Below, in pieces: positions 23,202 to 30,736 of a DNA stretch of 64,000 nt (its first letter is position 1; each line of letters begins with the position of its first letter). Origin of the DNA: Pontimicrobium sp. SW4 (GTDB lineage: Bacteria > Bacteroidota > Bacteroidia > Flavobacteriales > Flavobacteriaceae); contig NZ_CP157199.1 of assembly GCF_039954625.1 (NCBI RefSeq), positions 3,367,249 through 3,431,248 on the forward strand, read 5' to 3'. The notes beneath the pieces are model-generated. The model made no database searches. It was not told the origin of the DNA and saw only the letters and a program-made list of their open reading frames with translations. A program made the translations under genes and the position numbers.

Positions 23202-24242
23202 TTAAAAATTAAATTGCTCAATAAAATTTCCGATTAATATTGGTACAGGATATTGTCTAATTGTTGATATAGGAATACTTCCTTTAGGAAGAGTATGAGC
23301 TTCAATAACCCAAAACTTAGTATACAAATGTTGATGGGATAGTTTATGAATTATGTCATTGTCATTATATAAACTAAGTTCATATGCATTCTCATTTAAT
23401 AAATCCTTAATTTTTGAATGCGACTTTAAGTTTTCTCTCGTCAAACTTTTTTGTGACTCTATTAAAGGAAACTGATATAGGTTTTGCCAAATGCCTTTTT
23501 CAGTTCGCTGTTCGAGTATAGTTTTGCTATCATTAGAAAGAAACACCAAAAAATTAAAATACTTTTTGCTAATCTTAGTCTTTTTAAGCTTTACAGGAAG
23601 CACACTAATTTTATTTAGGTTCAAAGCTTTGCAACTAATACTTAAAGGACATTCATTACAATTAGGATTTGCTGGTTTGCATTGTACAGCGCCAAACTCC
23701 ATAATGGCTTGATTGTAATCGCCAATATTAGCTTTTGGAAGAAGTTGTTGCGCTAAGGCTTTAAACTCTTTAATACCCTTTGCAGAATTAATTGGTGTGT
23801 CAATATTAAAACATCTAGATAAAACCCTGTATACATTTCCGTCGACTACAGCAGTAGATTCATCATAGCAAATAGATGCAATAGCGCTTGCTGTATAATC
23901 GCCAACACCTTTAAGTTTTAGCAATTCTTTATAAGTTTTAGGAAAATTACCCTGTAGTTCTTTTGAAATGTATTTGGCCGAAAAATGTAAATTTCGAGCT
24001 CTAGAATAGTACCCTAGACCTTGCCACAATTTTAAAACCTCTGATTCTTTAGCATTTGCAAGTTCATTTACAGTAGGAAATTTGTTTACAAAAGCTTCGT
24101 AATATGGCTGCCCTTGTTTAATTTGTGTTTGTTGTAAAATAATTTCAGATAGCCATATTAAATAAGGATTCTTAGTTCTTCTCCAAGGCAAATCACGTTT
24201 ATGTACTGAATACCAGCTAATTAAAATATCAGAAAAAATCAT
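23202..24242 (-). CDS. mutY: A/G-specific adenine glycosylase
   Basis: 346 aa. The helix-hairpin-helix glycosylase domain contains the catalytic-site segment LPWRRTKNPYLIWLSEIILQ with the Glu, the LKGVGDYTASAI hairpin and the VDGNVYRVLSR Asp. A four-cysteine iron-sulfur loop (C-K-P-A-N-P-N-C-N-E-C-P-L-S-I-S-C) lies near residue 190. The C-terminal ~120 residues are a NUDIX-like domain that reads 8-oxoguanine. It removes adenine mispaired with 8-oxoG. First gene of the mutY-ssb-gldE-gldD run, divergent from the HU gene. Confidence 0.94.
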   Translation of the reverse strand: MIFSDILISWYSVHKRDLPWRRTKNPYLIWLSEIILQQTQIKQGQPYYEAFVNKFPTVNELANAKESEVLKLWQGLGYYSRARNLHFSAKYISKELQGNFPKTYKELLKLKGVGDYTASAIASICYDESTAVVDGNVYRVLSRCFNIDTPINSAKGIKEFKALAQQLLPKANIGDYNQAIMEFGAVQCKPANPNCNECPLSISCKALNLNKISVLPVKLKKTKISKKYFNFLVFLSNDSKTILEQRTEKGIWQNLYQFPLIESQKSLTRENLKSHSKIKDLLNENAYELSLYNDNDIIHKLSHQHLYTKFWVIEAHTLPKGSIPISTIRQYPVPILIGNFIEQFNF

Positions 24243-24375
24243 TTAAAAAATATATGAGCTGCAAAAATAAACGTTTATTGGATTAAAATTTAATGATTTA
24301 GGCTTGAAATATTGAATATAAAATACATATATTTGCACCCTTATAATAAATAGATAACCCTAAAAATAATTAATA

Positions 24376-24666
24376 ATGACGAAGGCTGATATAGTAGCTA
24401 AAATTTCTGAGAAATTAGGAATTGAAAAAGGAGATGTACAAGCAACAGTAGAAACTTTTATGACAGAAGTTAAAAACTCTTTAGAAGGAGGAGATAATGT
24501 TTACTTAAGAGGTTTTGGTAGTTTCATCGTAAAAACAAGAGCAGAGAAAACAGGTAGAAATATTTCAAAAAATACAACTATTAAAATTCCAGCTCATAAT
24601 ATACCAGCATTTAAGCCTGCTAAAGTTTTTGTAGAAGGTGTTAAAGCAAATGTTGAAGTAAAATAA
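24376..24666 (+). CDS. HU-family DNA-binding protein
   Basis: 96 aa, the normal length for HU/IHF. It has MTKADIVAKISEKLG at the start, the beta-arm region LRGFGSFIVKTRAEKTGRNI and the family signature IPAHNIPAFKPAK. It bends and compacts DNA as a dimer. It is followed 38 nt later by a 29-codon basic gene, and both are probably on one transcript ending at 24824. Confidence 0.94.
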   Translation: MTKADIVAKISEKLGIEKGDVQATVETFMTEVKNSLEGGDNVYLRGFGSFIVKTRAEKTGRNISKNTTIKIPAHNIPAFKPAKVFVEGVKANVEVK

Positions 24667-24704
24667 GACATTAAAAAAAGTATTAATTTAAAAAAGCATT
24701 ATTT

Positions 24705-24794
24705 ATGCCAAGTGGTAAAAAACGTAAAAGACACAAGGTAGCGACGCATAAGCGTAAAAAAAGAAGACGCGCTAATCGTCACAAGAAAAAATAA
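24705..24794 (+). CDS. 29-residue highly basic protein, probably ribosome-associated
   Basis: ATG at 24705, TAA ending at 24794. About two thirds of the residues are Lys or Arg, starting MPSGKKRKRHKVATHK and ending NRHKKK. I recall near-identical short ORFs between HU and rng genes in other Bacteroidota, so conservation is likely, but this is memory, not a search. The composition is that of small ribosomal proteins. Whether it is one of the lineage-specific large-subunit proteins I cannot say. A 26-bp palindromic terminator begins 4 nt after the stop, confirming the end of the unit. Confidence 0.75.
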   Translation: MPSGKKRKRHKVATHKRKKRRRANRHKKK

Positions 24795-24798
24795 TTTG

Positions 24799-24824
24799 AA
24801 AAAGTAGTTGTACAACTACTTTTT
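24799..24824. terminator. Terminator after the basic small gene
   Basis: Perfect 26-bp palindrome: AAAAAGTAGTTGT followed directly by ACAACTACTTTTT, A-rich before and T-rich after. Strong intrinsic terminator for the HU unit. Confidence 0.85.
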
Positions 24825-24855
24825 CAGTTTTATTTAAAAATCGTTCTTTGATATT

Positions 24856-24965
24856 AAATTCATGTATTAATTATGTTACTACCTAACGTAATCATGAATT
24901 TCCTGGATTAAAACCCTGTGAATCAAATAATATGTTTAATCCATCTGTACATTAATTGTATGGAT
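24856..24965 (+). promoter_or_regulatory. Structured leader upstream of the ribonuclease G gene
   Basis: Three inverted repeats lie in the 155 nt before the ATG at 24979: AAATTCATG/CATGAATTT (24856-24864, 24893-24901), GGATTAAA/TTTAATCC (24905-24912, 24935-24942) and ATCCAT/ATGGAT (24939-24944, 24960-24965). The last two share ATCC and so exclude each other. RNase E in enterobacteria controls its own mRNA through the leader; a similar arrangement here is inference. Confidence 0.35.
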
Positions 24966-24978
24966 AAAAATTAACAAA

Positions 24979-26529
24979 ATGAATAAAGAATTGATCATTA
25001 GATCTAGTTCAAACAATGTTGATTTTGCCTTATTAAAAGATGGAAAACTTATTGAATTACAAAAAGATGAAGGTGGCAGCAATTTTTCGGTTGGCGATGT
25101 GTTTTTAGCCAAAATTCGAAAATCTGTTCCAGGTCTAAATGCCGCATTTGTTAATGTAGGTTATGAGAAAGATGCATTTTTGCATTATCATGATTTAGGT
25201 CCTAAACTTCCTTCCCTTTTAAAATTCATCAAACGTGTAAGCACAGGTAAACTTAAAGATTACTCTTTAAAAGATTTCCCATTTGAAAAAGATATTGATA
25301 AAGACGGCAAAATTAATGATGCCATAAAATCAAATCAGTCTGCATTAGTGCAAATCGTTAAAGAACCTATTTCTACTAAAGGACCGAGAATTAGTTCGGA
25401 AATATCCATTGCAGGTAGATATTTGGTATTAGTCCCTTTTTCTGACCGTATTTCAATTTCTCAAAAAATTGAGAGTAGAGAAGAAAAAGACAGATTAAAA
25501 CGATTATTAAAAAGTATTACTCCCAAAGGATTTGGAGTAATTGTACGTACAGTTGCAGAAGGCAAAAAAGTAGCAGAACTAGACAGAGATTTACAAAATT
25601 TGTACGATCGTTGGATCGCAATGTGTAAAAAGCTACAAAGAGCAAGTCATCCAAGTAAAGTATTAGGAGAAATGAATAAAGCTTCTTCAATTTTAAGAGA
25701 CATATTTAATGATTCTTTTTCCTCAATAGTAGTAGATGATGAATCGCTTTACATTCAAATTAAAGATTATGTGCAAGAAATTGCACCAAAAAAAGAATCA
25801 ATAGTTAAGTTGTATCAGTCTAACGTTCCAATTTTTGAAAAATTTGGAATAGAAAGACAAATTAAAACATCCTTTGGACGAACTGTTTCTATGGCAAAAG
25901 GGGCGTATTTGGTAATAGAACATACCGAGGCACTTCATGTAATAGATGTAAACAGTGGTAATCGTTCTAATAAAGCAAAAAGCCAAGAGGATACAGCATT
26001 AGAAGTTAATTTAATTTCGGCATCAGAAGTTGCAAGACAGTTACGTTTACGTGATATGGGAGGCATTATTGTTATCGATTTTATAGATATGGCTTCTGCT
26101 GATCATAGGAGGAAGCTCTTTAATCATCTTCGTGATGAAATGAAAGATGATAGAGCAAAACACAAAATTTTGCCTCCAAGTAAATTTGGATTGATACAAA
26201 TAACCAGACAACGAGTAAGACCTGAAATGAACATTAAAACCCGAGAGGAAAACCCTAATGGAGTTGTTAATGGAAATGAGGTTGAAGCTCCAATTAAGAT
26301 TGTAGAAAAAATCAAACATGATCTGGACTTGATTATTAAAAAAGACTATAAAAAGGTGACTTTAAACACACATCCTTTTATAGCAGCCTTTTTAACAAAA
26401 GGTTTTCCATCACAACGTTCAAAATGGTATTTTGAACATAAAAAATGGGTAAAAATATTACCAAGAGATGCTTACACATATCTAGAGTATCATTTTTTAG
26501 ACAAAAATGGTAACGAAATTACATTATAA
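24979..26529 (+). CDS. rng: Ribonuclease G/E family endoribonuclease
   Basis: 516 aa, the RNase G length; it lacks the long disordered half of RNase E. An S1 RNA-binding domain occurs at ~30-130 (GDVFLAKIRKSVPGLNAAFVNV). The catalytic core has conserved segments such as GVIVRTVAEGK, IEHTEALHVIDVNSGN with the metal-binding Asp, and RDMGGIIVIDFIDM. It cleaves single-stranded AU-rich RNA, matures rRNA 5' ends and starts mRNA decay. Followed at once by a strong terminator (26529-26563). Confidence 0.93.
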   Translation: MNKELIIRSSSNNVDFALLKDGKLIELQKDEGGSNFSVGDVFLAKIRKSVPGLNAAFVNVGYEKDAFLHYHDLGPKLPSLLKFIKRVSTGKLKDYSLKDFPFEKDIDKDGKINDAIKSNQSALVQIVKEPISTKGPRISSEISIAGRYLVLVPFSDRISISQKIESREEKDRLKRLLKSITPKGFGVIVRTVAEGKKVAELDRDLQNLYDRWIAMCKKLQRASHPSKVLGEMNKASSILRDIFNDSFSSIVVDDESLYIQIKDYVQEIAPKKESIVKLYQSNVPIFEKFGIERQIKTSFGRTVSMAKGAYLVIEHTEALHVIDVNSGNRSNKAKSQEDTALEVNLISASEVARQLRLRDMGGIIVIDFIDMASADHRRKLFNHLRDEMKDDRAKHKILPPSKFGLIQITRQRVRPEMNIKTREENPNGVVNGNEVEAPIKIVEKIKHDLDLIIKKDYKKVTLNTHPFIAAFLTKGFPSQRSKWYFEHKKWVKILPRDAYTYLEYHFLDKNGNEITL

Positions 26530-26563
26530 AAAAAGCCTTACTCAATGCGAGTAAGGCTTTTTT
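26529..26563. terminator. Bidirectional terminator between rng and the aldo/keto reductase gene
   Basis: Stem AAAAAAGCCTTACTC with GAGTAAGGCTTTTTT, loop AATGC, poly-A and poly-T arms serving both converging genes. Confidence 0.9.
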
Positions 26564-26583
26564 GATTTAATGACTTTTTAAAT

Positions 26584-27621
26584 TTAAGGTGCTGGATTAG
26601 GGATTGCAGCATGTATGGTGTTAATTTCTTTTATAAGCTCATTACTTAACTCTACATTAATGCTATCAATGTTTTCTTTTAATTGCTCGACAGTTGTTGC
26701 TCCAATGATATTACTTGCAATAAATGGTCTTTGGTTTACAAATGCTAATGCCATTTGTGTTAAGCTTAAATTATTATCCTCGGCTAATTGTAAGTATAGT
26801 TTTGTAACTTCGGTAGCTTGTACGCTACTATATCTTGCAAATCTTGGAAATAGTTTTAATCTTGAGTTTTCTGCAGCAGTACCCTTAATGTATTTACCAG
26901 ATAATACACCAAATGCTAATGGAGAATAAGCCAATAGTTTAATATTTTCGCGTATCGAAACTTCAGCCATGTCACCTTCAAATACGCGATTTAATAAGGA
27001 ATACGCATTTTGTATGGTTATCATTCTAGGCAAATTATTTTTTTTAGATTCTTCTAAATAACGCATGGTTCCCCAAGCTTTTTCGTTAGATAAGCCTACA
27101 TGTCTAATTTTACCTTCTTTAATTACTTCATCTAAGGTCTGAAGTACTTCGTTAAAGTTGTCTTGCCATGGGTCGTTTGGGTTGTGTGCATAATCTCTAA
27201 CTCCAAATGTATTAGTTTGTCGTTCTGGCCAATGTAACTGAAACAAATCAATATAATCAGTTTGCAAGCGTTTCAACTCTTTGTTAATAGCGTCTCGTAT
27301 GGAATCTGGACTAAACCCAGTAGTTCTAATATGTGCTGTATAATCGCCATTTCCAGCAATTTTACTTGCTAATATTACCTTATCACGATTTCCTGTTTTT
27401 TGCAGCCATGTACCAATAATGTAACTGGTTCTACCCTGTGTTTCGGCAGTTGCTGGGACAGGATATAACTCTGCTGTATCAATAAAATTTACGCCATTGT
27501 CAAAAGCATAGTCTAGTTGTGCATGACCTTCAACTTCGGTATTTTGATTACCCCAAGTCATAGAGCCTAGGCAAATTTTACTGACTTTTATATTGGTGTT
27601 TGGTAGAGTTGTGTATTTCAT
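26584..27621 (-). CDS. Aldo/keto reductase (Tas-like)
   Basis: 345 aa TIM-barrel oxidoreductase. Catalytic tetrad visible: Asp and Tyr in FIDTAELYPV, Lys in ILASKIAG, His in LFQLHWPER. The NADPH-binding end is SNIIGATTVEQLKENID. Overall likeness is to the Tas/YghZ subgroup that reduces small aldehydes or ketones with NADPH; physiological substrate unknown. Read toward the terminator at 26563. Its upstream region is followed closely by a stray cassette (attC-like element from 27667). Confidence 0.9.
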   Translation of the reverse strand: MKYTTLPNTNIKVSKICLGSMTWGNQNTEVEGHAQLDYAFDNGVNFIDTAELYPVPATAETQGRTSYIIGTWLQKTGNRDKVILASKIAGNGDYTAHIRTTGFSPDSIRDAINKELKRLQTDYIDLFQLHWPERQTNTFGVRDYAHNPNDPWQDNFNEVLQTLDEVIKEGKIRHVGLSNEKAWGTMRYLEESKKNNLPRMITIQNAYSLLNRVFEGDMAEVSIRENIKLLAYSPLAFGVLSGKYIKGTAAENSRLKLFPRFARYSSVQATEVTKLYLQLAEDNNLSLTQMALAFVNQRPFIASNIIGATTVEQLKENIDSINVELSNELIKEINTIHAAIPNPAP

Positions 27622-27666
27622 GTTTTAAGAGCTGAAAAAGGTTATTAATATAATTGTATTATTAAC

Positions 27667-27785
27667 GAGTTTGCATATGGAAAGTTGCGGGTTTGCGTGC
27701 GAGGAATTTCCGAAGAAAATTCAGACGTGGCAAAGGAGTAATGACCTTTGCTTAAGCCAAATACCAGCAATTTTTTATATACGGT
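27667..27785 (-). repeat. attC-like site of a stray cassette (outside the array)
   Basis: Runs from GAGTTTGCATATGGAAAGTTGC to GCAATTTTTTATATACGGT, with inner hairpin near GAGGAATTTCCGAAG. The core GTTGGCAAAC (27786-27795) matches GTTTGCCAA (28237-28245) on the other side of the gene. It closely resembles the cassette J element at 15783-15901 although it lies ~10 kb outside the array. Confidence 0.75.
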
Positions 27786-27799
27786 GTTGGCAAACGTAT

Positions 27800-28234
27800 T
27801 TATTTCGGTTTAATTCCGTTTTCTTTCATTATTTCAATTAGTTTCTGGTCAGGTGATTCGTCAATCATTGTCCATTCCGTTGTGAATTTTAATCCAATTC
27901 CATCTGTAAACGTAGTTTCTGTAAATGAACTATTCTTTTCATATTTGTCAAGAACTATAGTTTGAGTCAAAGAATCAAACTTGCTTGTTTTATTTATAGT
28001 TTCTAATTCATAACCAGAGTTTTTCCACGTTATTTTAGATAATTTATTCCCACTAGGATGAGATTCCGAATAGATATATTGATAATCATAATTCCGATAT
28101 AAATATTTCACAGTATTTAATTCAGTCGTAGTTTTAAAGGTTCCAACTTTTAGATTTTCAGGATATTCCTCTGTACAGCTCGTGAAAGTTGTTAAAAGAA
28201 GAACCCAAAATGTTAAGAATACTGTTTCTCTCAT
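27800..28234 (-). CDS. Lipoprotein of unknown function in a stray cassette
   Basis: 144 aa from the ATG at 28234. The frame extends to 28288, but that part overlaps the RidA-family gene and lies outside the cassette, while the inner start opens a lipoprotein signal (MRETVFLTFWVLLLTTFTSC). The mature part is a small beta-rich protein with alternating Thr/Ser/Lys and a final EIMKENGIKP. No family recognised. The gene and its attC-like site occupy ~27667-28245 as one insertion between the aldo/keto reductase and RidA genes. Confidence 0.72.
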   Translation of the reverse strand: MRETVFLTFWVLLLTTFTSCTEEYPENLKVGTFKTTTELNTVKYLYRNYDYQYIYSESHPSGNKLSKITWKNSGYELETINKTSKFDSLTQTIVLDKYEKNSSFTETTFTDGIGLKFTTEWTMIDESPDQKLIEIMKENGIKPK

Positions 28235-28277
28235 ATGTTTGCCAAATTTGGAATAACAACCTGTTTGTGAATAGTTT

Positions 28278-28733
28278 TTATTCCTCAACTTCAGCTACCA
28301 TATATACTGAAGCTGCAATATTATGAGGCACACTAACACCAACTGCTGTTCGAGTATGTTTTCCAATTTCTCCAAATACTTCAACAACAAAATCGGAAGC
28401 ACCATTCATAGCATCTGCTTGTTCGGTATTCTCTGAAGTAGAATTTACTAATCCGTGCATAGCAACAATACTGGTTACCTTATCTAGCGAGCAAATAGTT
28501 TTAATTGCAGCTAAACAACCTATTGCGCAAAGTTTAGTTGCATATTTACTTTCCTTTAAACTTAAATCTTTTCCAAGTTTTCCTTTTTTTATGACTCCAT
28601 TCTCTACAGGAATTTGTCCTGCAACATAAATTAGATTTCCTGTCTGTTTCGCAGGTATATAATTTGCAACTGGCTTAGGAACTTCAGGCAGTTGAATTCC
28701 TAATTCAGTTAATCTGGCTTCAACTTTATTCAT
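28278..28733 (-). CDS. RidA/YjgF-family protein
   Basis: 151 aa of the Rid superfamily, in the longer subgroup: LTELGIQLPEVPKPVANYIPAK, LIYVAGQIPVENG and TAVGVSVPHNIAASVYMVAEV. RidA proper hydrolyses reactive enamine/imine intermediates of PLP enzymes and keeps an Arg in its active site. Here RTAVGV provides the candidate Arg, but this subgroup (~150 aa) is poorly characterised and function may differ. Its stop lies ~33 bp from the boundary of the stray cassette. Confidence 0.87.
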   Translation of the reverse strand: MNKVEARLTELGIQLPEVPKPVANYIPAKQTGNLIYVAGQIPVENGVIKKGKLGKDLSLKESKYATKLCAIGCLAAIKTICSLDKVTSIVAMHGLVNSTSENTEQADAMNGASDFVVEVFGEIGKHTRTAVGVSVPHNIAASVYMVAEVEE

Positions 28734-28762
28734 CTGCTTTTAGTTTAAATTGTGCGCAATTA

Positions 28763-29722
28763 TTAATTATCATTAAGTAACCTAGAAAGTTCGTCTAATT
28801 TTGGTGTTAAAATCACTTCTATTCGTCTGTTTTTTGCTTTCCCTTCAGCAGTATCGTTAGTATCTATAGGAGCATATTCACCACGTCCTGCAGCTGTTAA
28901 ATTTTCAGGATTTATATTAGCATTTTCTCTTAGAATATTTACAATGGCTGTTGCTCTTTTAGTAGATAAATCCCAGTTACCGCTTAATTGTGTGTTTCCT
29001 TTATAAGGTACATTGTCAGTATGGCCTTCTATTAAAATGGCTATCTCAGGATTATCTGCTAAAACTGCACCAAGTTGCTGTACTGCTCTTCTTCCTTCTG
29101 AGCCAACCGCCCAACTTCCTGAGCCAAATAACAACTTATTTTCCATAGAAACATATACTTTTCCATCACGTTGCTCCACTGTTAAGCCTTTGCCTTCAAA
29201 ATCGGTTAATGCTTTTGAAATAGCATTCTTTAAATCGGTCATTGCTTTATCTTTTGCAGCGATAACGCTTTCTAATTCTGCAACACGATTAGATCGATCT
29301 TCTAACTGTTTTTTAAGAGCTTCCAGTCTTGAGTTTTCAGCTGCAAGTGCTTGCTCTTTAGCTTCAAGTTGTGCCAATAATTCTCTGTTCTTTTTTACAT
29401 TTTCTGCTATAGCTGCTGAGCTATTTTTTTCTAAAGCATCATACGATGCTGTTAAATTATCGTAATTAGATTTTAAAGCATTGTATTCACTTTGTAATTT
29501 ATCGCGAGTAGCAACTGCATTATCATAGTTTTTTTGAAGATCTTTTAAGCTATTTTCTAATTTGATTTTAGCATTTTGAAGTGTTTCATTATCGTCGGAT
29601 AATTGCCTGTGTTCCTTTTTTAAGTTTGTGTATTTATCTTCTAACTCTTTATAAACTTTTGGAGATACACATGACACAGCAAGTGTTGCTATTATTGCTA
29701 TTAATGAAATTTTTTTAATCAT
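28763..29722 (-). CDS. OmpA-family lipoprotein with long coiled coil
   Basis: 319 aa. Lipoprotein signal MIKKISLIAIIATLAVSC, a coiled coil over ~25-165 (LEDKYTNLKKEHRQLSDDNE and onward), then an OmpA-like peptidoglycan-binding domain (~195-305: ILIEGHTDNVPYKGN, STKRATAIVNILREN, AAGRGEYAPIDTNDTAEGKA, NRRIEVIL). The NRRIE and D-T-A-E-G residues contact diaminopimelate. It tethers the outer membrane to peptidoglycan. Confidence 0.92.
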   Translation of the reverse strand: MIKKISLIAIIATLAVSCVSPKVYKELEDKYTNLKKEHRQLSDDNETLQNAKIKLENSLKDLQKNYDNAVATRDKLQSEYNALKSNYDNLTASYDALEKNSSAAIAENVKKNRELLAQLEAKEQALAAENSRLEALKKQLEDRSNRVAELESVIAAKDKAMTDLKNAISKALTDFEGKGLTVEQRDGKVYVSMENKLLFGSGSWAVGSEGRRAVQQLGAVLADNPEIAILIEGHTDNVPYKGNTQLSGNWDLSTKRATAIVNILRENANINPENLTAAGRGEYAPIDTNDTAEGKAKNRRIEVILTPKLDELSRLLNDN

Positions 29723-29764
29723 AACTGTTATTGTTTTTGTTGTTAGGCTATTATATAGATTTGA

Positions 29765-30526
29765 TTACTTTTTTATTTCTACTAAAATTGGGCAATGATC
29801 ACTATGCACAGCTTCAGTGAGTATAACGGCTCTTTTAATGTTTTCTTGTAATGGTTTTGCTACCATAGCGTAATCTAAACGCCAACCTTTGTTATTGGCT
29901 CTTGAATTAGCTCTATAACTCCACCAACTATATTGCTGTAAATCGCTATTTAAATGTCTAAAGGAGTCTATAAATCCGCTATCAATAAATCCACCAAGCC
30001 ATTCACGTTCTTCGGGTAAAAAACCTGAAACGTTTTTCATTTTAGGATTGTGAATATCAATTTCTTCGTGACAAATATTATAATCACCACATACAACCAA
30101 ATTTGGTTTGCTATTTCTAAGGGAGGTTAAATATTCTTGAATTTCGTCCATATAGTTAAACTTAAAATCAAGTCTTTCTTGATTTGTCCCAGAAGGTAAG
30201 TACATACTCATTATAGAAAGGTCTCCAAAATCGGCACGAATATTTCGTCCTTCAAAATCCATTGTAGGGATTCCTGTGCCATATTCTACATGGTCAGGTT
30301 CTAGTTTACTTAAAATTGCCACACCACTGTAGCCCTTTTTTTGAGCACTAAACCAATAATTATGTTTGTATCCAGCGTTTTCAAAAACAGACAAATCCAG
30401 TTGCTCTTCTAATGCTTTTATTTCTTGTAAGCAAATCACATCTGGGCTAGCGCTTTGTAACCAATTAATAAAACCTTTGTTAATTGCTGCGCGAATTCCG
30501 TTGACGTTATAAGAAATGATTTTCAT
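29765..30526 (-). CDS. xth: Exodeoxyribonuclease III
   Basis: 253 aa endonuclease/exonuclease/phosphatase fold: MKIISYNVNGIRAAINKGF, VICLQEIKALEEQ (metal Glu), YSGVAILSK, VVCGDYNICHEEIDIHNP, RLDYAMVAK, AVHSDHCPILVEI (catalytic His). It is an AP endonuclease and 3' phosphatase acting in base excision repair. Length normal for the family. Confidence 0.93.
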   Translation of the reverse strand: MKIISYNVNGIRAAINKGFINWLQSASPDVICLQEIKALEEQLDLSVFENAGYKHNYWFSAQKKGYSGVAILSKLEPDHVEYGTGIPTMDFEGRNIRADFGDLSIMSMYLPSGTNQERLDFKFNYMDEIQEYLTSLRNSKPNLVVCGDYNICHEEIDIHNPKMKNVSGFLPEEREWLGGFIDSGFIDSFRHLNSDLQQYSWWSYRANSRANNKGWRLDYAMVAKPLQENIKRAVILTEAVHSDHCPILVEIKK

Positions 30527-30532
30527 ATTGTT

Positions 30533-30627
30533 TTCCCATGAAAATGGGAATCTTTTTAATTTTTAGTTTAATTTGAAAAGGTCCCAACACATGGTTGGGA
30601 TAACTTCCCTTTCATATAAGGAAAGTT
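30533..30627. repeat. Three consecutive short hairpins in an intergenic region
   Basis: TTCCCAT/ATGGGAA (30533-30550), TCCCAAC/GTTGGGA (30582-30600) and AACTTCCCTT/AAGGAAAGTT (30602-30627). The 210 bp between the divergent genes at 30526 and 30737 hold no gene. The first hairpin starts 7 nt before the xth ATG. Purpose unknown. Confidence 0.5.
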
Positions 30628-30736
30628 GGTTTCAGCTAAAATAAATAATGCTGTACTTTTACACTATTATTTTAAAGGAGTTTTAACTAAAACTATTAAC
30701 AAAATATTTTACAAGCTTTTTAGTTTATCATACTAG

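Noticed and set aside
28235..28288. N-terminal extension of the stray-cassette lipoprotein to 28288
   Set aside because: It crosses the insertion boundary and overlaps the RidA-family gene; the ATG at 28234 starts a proper lipoprotein signal.
29013..29465. 150-codon plus-strand ORF opposite the OmpA-like lipoprotein gene
   Set aside because: It is the antisense of a coiled-coil coding region, which produces long open frames by composition; no domain.
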